NCBI GenBank assembly: GCA_018402205.1
Contig: JAGYIX010000005.1
Span: 1 to 55,201, forward strand
Direction: 5' to 3'
DNA length: 55,201 nt
Origin: Flavobacteriaceae bacterium
GTDB taxonomy: Bacteria; Bacteroidota; Bacteroidia; Flavobacteriales; Flavobacteriaceae
This document shows, in pieces, positions 45,225 to 53,580 of the stretch; the stretch's first letter is position 1; each line of letters begins with the position of its first letter. A program made the translations under genes and the position numbers. Below the pieces are notes generated by a model. The model worked only from the letters and a program-made list of their open reading frames with translations. It did no database searches and had not been told where the DNA came from.

Positions 45225-46700
45225 ATGGAACATTTAAAAAATTACATAAACGGATCTTGGGTTGAGAGTTCTTCCACGGAATATGCCGATGTGTTAAACC
45301 CAGCGAATCAAGAATGCATTGCAAAGGTACCTATTGGACTTCAGACAGCAGAAGATGTGAGAAAGGCTACAAAGGCTGCACAAGAAGCCTATTTAGAATG
45401 GAAAGAGATTCCAGTTATGAGACGCGTACAATGCTTATACCATTTAAAGCAGCTCTTAGAATCACATAAAGAAGAACTAGCCATCACTATAACCAATGAA
45501 TGCGGAAAAACGAAAGACGAATCGTTAGGTGAGTTGCAGCGGGCCATTGAAAACGTTGAAGTTGCCTGCGGAGCCCCAATGCTCATGTCAGGCGACATTA
45601 TCGAAGATATTGCCACGGGTATTGATGAGATGATGATCAGACAGCCGCTAGGGGTTACCGCCTGTATAACCCCTTTTAATTTCCCTTCAATGATAGTGTT
45701 CTGGTTTCTTCCGTACGCCATTGCCACGGGTAATGCCTGTATTGTTAAGCCATCAGAAAAAACACCCAAGACCATGGGGTTATTATTTAAACTAATTGAC
45801 CAACTAGACATACCTAAAGGGCTAATTAATCTTGTTCACGGGGCAAAAGAATCAGTCGATGCACTAATTCAAGACCCTTATGTAAAGGCCGTAAGTTTTG
45901 TAGGTAGCACCTCTGTGGCACGCTATATCTATGCAGAATGCGGCCGTCATGGTAAAAGAGTACAAGCCCAAGGAGGGGCAAAAAATCCAATTATCATTTT
46001 GCCTGACGCAGAGCTAGACTTAACCGCAAAAATTGTAGCAGATTCTGTCTATGGATGTGCCGGTCAAAGATGCCTCGCTGCTTCAGTAGTAATTCGAGTA
46101 GGTGATGAAAAAAATAGCATAAAGGACTCTCTATACGAATCAGTAAAACAAAGAACTGTTGGCTATGGATTAAATGAAGGCGTTTCTATGGGCCCAGTAA
46201 TTTCACCAGAAAGTAAGGACCGCATAACCTCGCTGATAGAAGTGGGAAAAAGAGAAGGTGCCTCAATTCTTTTGGATGGTCGCACTCATAAAGTGCCCAA
46301 CTACGAATATGGAAATTTCTTAGGGCCAACCATTTTAGAAAATGTACCCATTGATCAAACCCTCATTAAAACCGAAATATTTGGACCTGTTATGAGCATG
46401 ATCTCCATGAAAACCATAGAAGAGGCTATAGGTTTTGTCAACTCAGGGGCTTACGGAAATATGGCTTGTCTTTTTACTAGTAGTGGTGCTCATGCGCGTT
46501 TGTTTCGCAAAGAGGCTCAAGCGGGGAACATCGGTATTAATATAGGAGTTGCAGCACCTATGGCTCAATTTCCATTTAGTGGTTGGAAGGAGAGTTTCTT
46601 TGGAGATCTTCATGGTCAGGGAAAGCATGCCATAGAATTCTTTACCCAGACCAAAGTGGTCATTGAACGTTGGCCTAATCATTGGTCAAGAAAATTTTAA
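45225..46700 (+). CDS. iolA: CoA-acylating methylmalonate/malonate-semialdehyde dehydrogenase
   Basis: A 491-residue aldehyde dehydrogenase from the ATG at 45225 (MEHLKNYINGSW). Motifs are GVTACITPFNFPSMIVFWF, VSFVGSTSVARYIY and YGCAGQRCLAASVVI, with the catalytic Cys in the last. The type (MmsA/IolA) works with CoA and NAD+, turning malonate semialdehyde to acetyl-CoA and CO2. It ends the inositol pathway. Spacing is 4 nt from iolC and 3 nt to iolE. Confidence 0.96.
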   Translation: MEHLKNYINGSWVESSSTEYADVLNPANQECIAKVPIGLQTAEDVRKATKAAQEAYLEWKEIPVMRRVQCLYHLKQLLESHKEELAITITNECGKTKDESLGELQRAIENVEVACGAPMLMSGDIIEDIATGIDEMMIRQPLGVTACITPFNFPSMIVFWFLPYAIATGNACIVKPSEKTPKTMGLLFKLIDQLDIPKGLINLVHGAKESVDALIQDPYVKAVSFVGSTSVARYIYAECGRHGKRVQAQGGAKNPIIILPDAELDLTAKIVADSVYGCAGQRCLAASVVIRVGDEKNSIKDSLYESVKQRTVGYGLNEGVSMGPVISPESKDRITSLIEVGKREGASILLDGRTHKVPNYEYGNFLGPTILENVPIDQTLIKTEIFGPVMSMISMKTIEEAIGFVNSGAYGNMACLFTSSGAHARLFRKEAQAGNIGINIGVAAPMAQFPFSGWKESFFGDLHGQGKHAIEFFTQTKVVIERWPNHWSRKF

Positions 46701-46703
46701 ACT

Positions 46704-47609
46704 ATGATACACCTTGCCAACGCCCCTTGTTCTTGGGGAGCCTTAGAATTTGATCTAGAACAAAAATCAGCGCCCATTGCATACACCCAGGTGTTGGATG
46801 AAATAAAACAAACCGGCTACCAAGGTACCGAGCTTGGAGATTGGGGGTTTATGCCAACTAACCCCTTAGAACTCTCTTTAGATCTAGGTAAGAGAAGTCT
46901 TGATTTGGTTGGAGCCTTTGTGCCTGTAGACCTAAAAGACCCTTCTAAACATCAAAAGGGTATTACTCATGCCCTAAAGGTGGCACAATTAATGCGCGAT
47001 GCTGGATACCCTAATGCTTTCATCGTTCTTGCTGATGAAAATGGAACCCATCAAGAACGCACACTAAACGCCGGACGCATTAAGAATCCTATGCAGTTGA
47101 GCGATTCGCAGTGGAAGGCATTTGCAAAAGGCTGTGAAAGTATAGCAGAAAGTGTCTTAACCACCTACCAAATGCGCACTGTTTTTCACCATCATTGCGC
47201 GGGGTTCATCGAAACACCCGATGAAATCGAAAAACTAATGCAACTTACCGATGCCTCCCTTTTGGGTTTGTGCTTTGATACTGGTCACTATGCCTTTGGA
47301 GGGGGCGATCCAATTACTGGCTTAAAACAACATAACTCGCGCATATGGCATGTACATTTCAAAGACTTTGATCCCCAAGTTGCCCGCGAATCAAGTTTCA
47401 AAAACGGAGATTATTTCGATGCCATTTCTAAAGGGGTGTTCTGTGAATTAGGCAAAGGGTCTGTCAACTTCAAAGGGGTACTTGACACGTTAGAAAAACA
47501 GAAATATAACGGATGGGTGGTTGTCGAGCAAGATGTACTTCCTGGAATGGGTGACCCCAAAGCTTGTGCTGAGGCAAATCGAAACTATTTAACTTCAATC
47601 GGATTATAG
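46704..47609 (+). CDS. iolE: myo-Inosose-2 dehydratase, IolE-type
   Basis: A 301-residue TIM-barrel of the xylose isomerase-like family. IolE motifs are NAPCSWGALEFD, GYQGTELGDWGFMPTN, FHHHCAGFIETPDEI and GLCFDTGHYAFGGGDP, followed by WHVHFKDFDP and VVVEQDV. It dehydrates 2-keto-myo-inositol to the diketone 3D-(3,5/4)-trihydroxycyclohexane-1,2-dione. It sits between iolA and iolG with 2-3 nt spacing. Confidence 0.94.
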   Translation: MIHLANAPCSWGALEFDLEQKSAPIAYTQVLDEIKQTGYQGTELGDWGFMPTNPLELSLDLGKRSLDLVGAFVPVDLKDPSKHQKGITHALKVAQLMRDAGYPNAFIVLADENGTHQERTLNAGRIKNPMQLSDSQWKAFAKGCESIAESVLTTYQMRTVFHHHCAGFIETPDEIEKLMQLTDASLLGLCFDTGHYAFGGGDPITGLKQHNSRIWHVHFKDFDPQVARESSFKNGDYFDAISKGVFCELGKGSVNFKGVLDTLEKQKYNGWVVVEQDVLPGMGDPKACAEANRNYLTSIGL

Positions 47610-47611
47610 AT

Positions 47612-48616
47612 ATGGCAATTAAAGTAGCAATCGCAGGCTTGGGCCGCATCGGACAAATTCATTTAGAAAATTTGCTTCAGCTAAAAGAAGTTGAGGTTGT
47701 AGGAGCTACAGACCCTATGGCTGAATCGCTAAAATTTGCTGAGCTAAGAGGTGTTAACTGTTATTCAACCTATGATGCACTTCTAGACGAAAGCGCGTGT
47801 GAGGCTGTGGTCATATGTTCGCCCACTGACACGCATGCTATCTATAGCATTTTGGCCGCAAAAAAAGGCAAACACATCTTCTGCGAAAAACCACTAGATC
47901 TTTCTCTACAAAAAGTTCAGGAGGTAGTCGAAGTTGTGCAGCAGCATCAGACAAAGCTTATGCTAGGTTTCAACCGCCGTTTTGATGAAGAATTTATGAA
48001 AGTAAAGGCACATACCGATCAAGGAAGCATAGGTGAGGTACATATCGTTAAAATTACAAGTCGAGACCCTAAAGCTCCTCCGGCAGAATATATTGCTCAT
48101 TCAGGGGGTATCTTTCTGGATATGAGTATTCACGATTTTGATATGGCTCGCTTTATAGTTGGTAAAGAGGTAGTAAAGGTCTTTGCTCAGGGCTGTGTGC
48201 GAATAGATCCAGAAATAGGTAAAGCGGGTGATTTAGATACCGCAATTATTCAGCTCACTTTTAGCGACGATACTATAGCGGTCATCGACAACAGTCGTCA
48301 GGCCGTCTATGGGTACGACCAACGCCTTGAGGTTTTCGGGTCTCTTGGAATGGTCAAAGCAGAAAACCGTACCAAAGACCAACATGAATTATTCACCTCG
48401 AATGGAGTGAGCAGTGCACTGCCAGAATACTTTTTTCTGGAGCGTTACGCCAATGCTTACAAGAATGAAATGCGTTCATTCATAAAGCATCTAGCTGAAG
48501 GGTCAGAGATTAGCCCTAATGCCTTAGACGGATTACAGTCTCTAAAAATTGGACTGGCTGCAAAACTCTCGGTAGCCGAGAATCGTTCAGTATGGTTAGA
48601 TGAAATTACGTCTTAA
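47612..48616 (+). CDS. iolG: Inositol 2-dehydrogenase
   Basis: A 334-residue Gfo/Idh/MocA oxidoreductase. The NAD site is VAIAGLGRIGQIHLENL, the catalytic Lys lies in FCEKPLDLS, and DMSIHDFDMARFIVG holds the proposed Asp/His pair. LGFNRRFDEEF follows the NAD domain. It oxidises myo-inositol at C2 to 2-keto-myo-inositol, the entry step of the pathway. Some related dehydrogenases act on scyllo-inositol or glucose; the operon favours inositol. Confidence 0.94.
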   Translation: MAIKVAIAGLGRIGQIHLENLLQLKEVEVVGATDPMAESLKFAELRGVNCYSTYDALLDESACEAVVICSPTDTHAIYSILAAKKGKHIFCEKPLDLSLQKVQEVVEVVQQHQTKLMLGFNRRFDEEFMKVKAHTDQGSIGEVHIVKITSRDPKAPPAEYIAHSGGIFLDMSIHDFDMARFIVGKEVVKVFAQGCVRIDPEIGKAGDLDTAIIQLTFSDDTIAVIDNSRQAVYGYDQRLEVFGSLGMVKAENRTKDQHELFTSNGVSSALPEYFFLERYANAYKNEMRSFIKHLAEGSEISPNALDGLQSLKIGLAAKLSVAENRSVWLDEITS

Positions 48617-48628
48617 ATCTAAAAGCGT

Positions 48629-50506
48629 ATGAAAACGATTAAGCTTACCACAGCTCAAGCCCTCATTCGATACCTAAGTGTTCAATACAGTGAAAGGGAT
48701 CAAAAACGACAACGATTCTTTGCAGGCTGCTTTGGAATCCTCGGTCATGGCAATATCGCCGGAATCGGCCAGGCGCTAGATCAAGAAAAGTTACTAACCT
48801 ATTATCAAAGTCGCAATGAACAATCTATGGTGCATGCTGCAGCTGCTTACGCAAAGGTCAACAATAGGCTGAGTACTATTGCATGTACCTCTTCTATAGG
48901 TCCGGGTGCCACAAATATGATTACAGCAGCGGCAGCGGCCACCATTAATCGATTGCCTGTATTGCTTCTTCCTGGAGATATATTCTCTAAACGACATGTT
49001 GCTCCTGTCTTACAACAACTTGAATCTCCTTATTCTCAAGACTTCTCTGTAAACGATTGTTTTAAACCCATTTCGCAATATTGGGATAGATTGAATCGTC
49101 CTGAACAATTACTCACTGCTTTACCCGAGGCAATGAGAGTGCTGACGTGCCCGGCGCAGACCGGAACCGTAACGCTCTCCCTTCCGCAAGATGTACAGGT
49201 AGAGGCCTTTGATTTTCCTGCATCTTTCTTTGAAGAAACGAATTGGACTATTAGCCGACATCGCCCAGATAAATCAGCGGTTGAACACGCATTAAAAGCG
49301 ATCGCACAGGCCAAACAACCCCTAATTATTATCGGCGGAGGGGCTCATTACAGCGAAGCACTTGAAATTATTACCAAACTCGTAGATCAAACCGGCATAC
49401 CCGTTGCAGAAACTTTCGCAGGAAAGGGGGGTCTTCCGTTTAACCACAAGAGTAATTTAGGAGCGCTAGGAGTAACGGGCACGCCAGGGGCAAATCTCAT
49501 CGCAAAGGAGGCTGATTTAGTTATCGGAATAGGCACCCGTTATTCTGATTTCACCACAGCCTCTAAATCAGCATTTCAAAACGAGAAGGTGCGCTTTATC
49601 AATATTAATGTTACCTCTTTTGATGCCGCCAAGCATCATGCTTTAATGCTAGTGGGTGATGCCAAAGCCACTATTGAAGAACTGATAGATCCGCTTAAAA
49701 GTTATCGCGTATCTAATGCCTATGAATCCAAAGTTCAATCTCTTGCCAACCAATGGGATAACAAAGTTACTGAGGTATATGCCTATCGTCATCAACCCCA
49801 AATGAGTCAGGGCGAAATCATAGGTGCCGTAAATTCACTTGCCGATGATAACGCTATAATGGTGGCAGCAGCAGGTAGTCTGCCCGGGGATCTGCATAAA
49901 CTTTGGAGAACCAAAAATACTAAAGGCTTTCATCTTGAATACGGCTATTCCTGCATGGGATACGAAATTGCTGGAGGCCTTGGGGCAAAAATGGCAAGCC
50001 CAGAAAGAGAAGTTTTCGTTTTAGTAGGAGATGCAAGCTACCTCATGCTCGCTCAAGAAATAGTGACCTCAATACAAGAAAACCTAAAGCTCATTATTGT
50101 GCTCATTGACAATAACGGATATAAAAGCATAGGGTCCCTTTCAAGAAGTATTGGCAGTGAAGGCTTCGGAACGAGATTCTTATTCAGAGACCCCCAAACC
50201 CAAAGTGTTGAAGGAGATTTGGCAAGCGAAACTCCTTTTCTACCCGTCAACCTGGCCGATAATGCGCGCAGTCTTGGCGCACATGTTATTGTATGCGCTG
50301 ATTATGATTCTTTAATCAGCGGCATCAAAGAGGCTAAAGTACACCCGAAAACTACGCTCATTTACACCACCTGCGACCGCTATCAAGCAGTAGAAGGTTA
50401 CGGTTGGTGGCATGTTCCTGTGGCTGAAGTTGCCGATTCAGAAAAAGTCAACGCTGCCCGAGAGACGGATACACCAAACCAAGAACAACAACGCTTTTAT
50501 TATTAA
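48629..50506 (+). CDS. iolD: 3D-(3,5/4)-trihydroxycyclohexane-1,2-dione hydrolase
   Basis: A 625-residue thiamine-diphosphate enzyme, the usual length for IolD. Motifs are FFAGCFGILGHGNIAGIGQA at the start, ACTSSIGPGATNMITAAAAA, and the ThDP/Mg site GDASYLMLAQEIVT through DNNGYKSIG. It opens the ring to give 5-deoxy-glucuronate. It follows iolG by 12 nt and precedes the transporter by 9 nt. Confidence 0.97.
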   Translation: MKTIKLTTAQALIRYLSVQYSERDQKRQRFFAGCFGILGHGNIAGIGQALDQEKLLTYYQSRNEQSMVHAAAAYAKVNNRLSTIACTSSIGPGATNMITAAAAATINRLPVLLLPGDIFSKRHVAPVLQQLESPYSQDFSVNDCFKPISQYWDRLNRPEQLLTALPEAMRVLTCPAQTGTVTLSLPQDVQVEAFDFPASFFEETNWTISRHRPDKSAVEHALKAIAQAKQPLIIIGGGAHYSEALEIITKLVDQTGIPVAETFAGKGGLPFNHKSNLGALGVTGTPGANLIAKEADLVIGIGTRYSDFTTASKSAFQNEKVRFININVTSFDAAKHHALMLVGDAKATIEELIDPLKSYRVSNAYESKVQSLANQWDNKVTEVYAYRHQPQMSQGEIIGAVNSLADDNAIMVAAAGSLPGDLHKLWRTKNTKGFHLEYGYSCMGYEIAGGLGAKMASPEREVFVLVGDASYLMLAQEIVTSIQENLKLIIVLIDNNGYKSIGSLSRSIGSEGFGTRFLFRDPQTQSVEGDLASETPFLPVNLADNARSLGAHVIVCADYDSLISGIKEAKVHPKTTLIYTTCDRYQAVEGYGWWHVPVAEVADSEKVNAARETDTPNQEQQRFYY

Positions 50507-50515
50507 CTATTTCTG

Positions 50516-52096
50516 ATGCAAACCGCTCTTACCTTTATAGCCTTTACCGCTTTTGTTGCTCTTTACTCGTGGTACAGACTGCGAAAAGAGTCTTTAAGCT
50601 CTCAAGAGGGATATTTTCTAGGGGGGCGAAGCCTTAGCGGTTGGGTTATTGCCGGGTCAATGATTCTCACCAATATTTCTACTGAGCATTTGATTGGTAT
50701 GAACGGTTCATCCTACCGAAACGGTTTTGTGATTATCGGCTGGGAGGTCACCTCTGCTCTGGCACTTGTTGTAGCAGCCCTATTTTTTGTTCCCAAATAC
50801 TTGAAAATGGGACTAACCACTATACCCGAATTTCTAGAATACCGTTTTGATGCCACCACACGCACCTTAGTGGCTTCGTTTCTAATGATATCTTTCGTAG
50901 TAACACTTCTTCCCATAGTTCTTTACACTGGAGCTCTGAACTTAGAGAGTATCTTTTCGATTTCTGAACGCCTAGGGGTAGATAACCAAACAGGGCTTTG
51001 GATTACCGTTTTTGGTATAGGAACCATCGGTTCAATCTATGCCATCTTCGGAGGGCTAAAAGCCGTTGCTTTCTCCGATTCAATAAACGGAATAGGATTG
51101 CTTATAGGTGGAACCGCCATTCCTCTAATTGCCCTTTACCAAATTGGTGATGGACATATCATGAAAGGGTTTTCGGAAGTTTTTCTGCACCAGCCCGAAA
51201 AGTTTAATGTGATTGGCAGCAAAGATTCTGTGCTGCCTTTTGAGGTGCTTTTCACAGGTTTGATGATCAATCAACTCTATTTCTGGGGAATGAATCAAAC
51301 CATCATTCAACGCGCTCTAGGCGCTAAAAATTTAAAAGAGGCTCAAAAAGGATTGTTATATACTGGGGTGCTGAAAATTATTGTTCCTATTATAATTATT
51401 CTTCCTGGGGTCATAGGATACTACTACTTTGGTGATGCGCTCTACGAGAACCAAGACATGATTTACCCAGAACTGATCAAAAAATTGCTTCCAAGTAGCT
51501 TTGTGGGGTTGTTTGCCGCAATAGTGATGGGCGCCGTGCTCAGTACTTTTAACAGCGTATTAAATAGTGCTGCTACCATTTTCAGCTTAGATATCTACAA
51601 GAAACATTTAAATGCCACAGCCAACGATCAAAAATTGGTGCAGATTGGCAAAATCACCTCCACCCTTCTCGCCCTTTTTGCGATGTTAGTAGCCCCTCTA
51701 GTGGTAAATGCGCCTGAGGGTTTATATCAATTATTACAGCAGCTTAATGGCATCTTTTTCATACCTATTGCCTCTATAATGCTAGCCGGATTTTTTATGA
51801 AATCCGTCACTGCAAGAGCCGCAAAAGTTGCTCTAATCTTCGGTTTGGTCTTTTATATTACTACCACATTTATCTTTCAAGTAGACCTCCATTTTGTACA
51901 CTTATGGGGTATCGAATTTGTGCTAAACATAGCACTGATGTACATCATTTCGAGCCTTGACCGAAGTGAATTAAATCAACCCCAGCCGGTTTCTGCGATA
52001 CTTTCTGACCTTCAACCTTGGAAGCACACCAAGGTCATGTCTGTCATTCTATGTGCAGTGACAGTGATTATTTATATTTTACTAGGCCAATTCTAA
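50516..52096 (+). CDS. Sodium:solute symporter, probable inositol transporter
   Basis: A 526-residue SSS-family protein with about 14 hydrophobic segments. It opens with SQEGYFLGGRSLSGWVIAGS and TNISTEHLIGMNGSSY (Na+-site region), and has FGGLKAVAFSDSINGIGLL and QLYFWGMNQTIIQRALGAK, all typical of sugar/inositol symporters. It is the last gene of the inositol operon, so myo-inositol uptake is the likely role, inferred from context. Confidence 0.92.
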   Translation: MQTALTFIAFTAFVALYSWYRLRKESLSSQEGYFLGGRSLSGWVIAGSMILTNISTEHLIGMNGSSYRNGFVIIGWEVTSALALVVAALFFVPKYLKMGLTTIPEFLEYRFDATTRTLVASFLMISFVVTLLPIVLYTGALNLESIFSISERLGVDNQTGLWITVFGIGTIGSIYAIFGGLKAVAFSDSINGIGLLIGGTAIPLIALYQIGDGHIMKGFSEVFLHQPEKFNVIGSKDSVLPFEVLFTGLMINQLYFWGMNQTIIQRALGAKNLKEAQKGLLYTGVLKIIVPIIIILPGVIGYYYFGDALYENQDMIYPELIKKLLPSSFVGLFAAIVMGAVLSTFNSVLNSAATIFSLDIYKKHLNATANDQKLVQIGKITSTLLALFAMLVAPLVVNAPEGLYQLLQQLNGIFFIPIASIMLAGFFMKSVTARAAKVALIFGLVFYITTTFIFQVDLHFVHLWGIEFVLNIALMYIISSLDRSELNQPQPVSAILSDLQPWKHTKVMSVILCAVTVIIYILLGQF

Positions 52097-52105
52097 TACT
52101 CTAAT

Positions 52106-53527
52106 CTAAGGCTGAATTTTGGTTCCCATTGGTTCCGGTGATTGATAAGCTTCAAATGGGTATTCATCTGGAAGTACCAGTGTACCCGTCGAAAATACTA
52201 AGGCCGATTCGGTACCTGGATTAAATGTCACCTCAACAAAAGACGCGGCAAATCCTGCAGAAGTGTCAGTGGCTTTAATTACATAAGAACCGCTATCGTT
52301 TTTATCTATAACCGTTTTTTGCCAATTTTCACCGACCTCCCAAATTCTAAAGTCACGTGCGTTTAAATTCACTATTGACCAAAGTGCCACTTCGTAGTTG
52401 CTTTGGGGGTCTATTGAAATTTCAAAGCTGTCATTATTGATCTTCCAATCCCATTCAGGCAATGGCTGATCATGAGCTAGTGCATTGAAAAAAGAGAAAA
52501 CATTTGGGGTGTTGTATGAGCCTGCAAGTCCGTGATTTCCATTTGCGACGTACTGCAATTGTTTATACCCGGGTAATTCATCAAAATAAAACCTCCATGA
52601 ATCGGTTACAAAAAATTCATCAATGGTTCCATTGACAATGAGTTTAGGCATGTTGAAGCGTTCCTTGAATTCAAATGGTTCGACGTAAGAAAGCAATCGA
52701 TCAAATTCTTCAGAGCCCATCCATTCCATAATACCGTAATGGACATAATCTTCAACGGCAGGAGACCAATCTCCATAGACCCTGTAATGATGATTAAAAG
52801 AAGCTTTAAGATTTAAAAGATCAATAACAAGGGGAGCCATTCCTATCACTCGTTTATCGACGGCAGCGGTTGTCCAGGTGGTCCAACCTCTTTTAGATGC
52901 TCCAGAAATAAAAAACTCTTCTACTGGAAGAAAAGAATCTTCCGTTACCTTTTCGACTACATCCATGGCTCTTGAAACTGCTCGAGTCATTGGAAATCGT
53001 AAAAGCCAATCTGCCTGATCATCCGTTGCTCCTCTGTTTAAAAATTGATGCCATCCGTAGGCAATCAAATCGTCTTCATAGTGATCTATTGTGTCATTGA
53101 GACCAAATCGAATAGGTTGAAACGGAATGTTACTTACGTGTGCAATAACAGAGCCCGTTGAGATTGCCTTTTCAATATTCAAAGTATCTAACTGCCAGGC
53201 AGTATCTTCGTCACTGCCTCCGCCAATAAAAACAAGTGCTTTATTGGTATTTTGCTGGTGAGGAACTGCAATATCCACCCAATGCCACCAAGTGGACGGA
53301 TTTGTAATGTCTTCGCTGCGCCAATTCCCTGAAATCATCTTTACGCGATACACTTTAGCCTCTTTGTATTCCAAAGAATCCACTAGGGTATAACTAAAAT
53401 CAGAAGCGTCTTCTACGTAGGCCTGAAGCCGATCAATAGGTAATGATTTGAGCGATGGTTCAGGAGTATTTACGCAAGAAATTAGTGCACTCGAACCTAA
53501 AACAAACAGAAAAAACAAGTTCTTCAT
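52106..53527 (-). CDS. PhoPQ-activated pathogenicity-related (PqaA-like) lipoprotein
   Basis: A 473-residue protein with a lipoprotein signal ending SSALISC (Cys18). The alpha/beta-hydrolase-like family motifs are KALVFIGGGSDED, TRAVSRAMDVV, EFFISGASKRGWTTWTTAAV (Ser in G-x-S-x-R context) and MPKLIVNGTIDEFF with QYVANGNHGLAGS. It looks like the PqaA family, named from Salmonella, whose molecular function is not known. It converges with the inositol operon, with 9 nt between stops, and is divergent from the GH20 gene. Confidence 0.9.
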   Translation of the reverse strand: MKNLFFLFVLGSSALISCVNTPEPSLKSLPIDRLQAYVEDASDFSYTLVDSLEYKEAKVYRVKMISGNWRSEDITNPSTWWHWVDIAVPHQQNTNKALVFIGGGSDEDTAWQLDTLNIEKAISTGSVIAHVSNIPFQPIRFGLNDTIDHYEDDLIAYGWHQFLNRGATDDQADWLLRFPMTRAVSRAMDVVEKVTEDSFLPVEEFFISGASKRGWTTWTTAAVDKRVIGMAPLVIDLLNLKASFNHHYRVYGDWSPAVEDYVHYGIMEWMGSEEFDRLLSYVEPFEFKERFNMPKLIVNGTIDEFFVTDSWRFYFDELPGYKQLQYVANGNHGLAGSYNTPNVFSFFNALAHDQPLPEWDWKINNDSFEISIDPQSNYEVALWSIVNLNARDFRIWEVGENWQKTVIDKNDSGSYVIKATDTSAGFAASFVEVTFNPGTESALVFSTGTLVLPDEYPFEAYQSPEPMGTKIQP

Positions 53528-53580
53528 AATCTAATATATTTAGGTTAAATTACTTATTTTAAACAACTTAGAAAAATACT

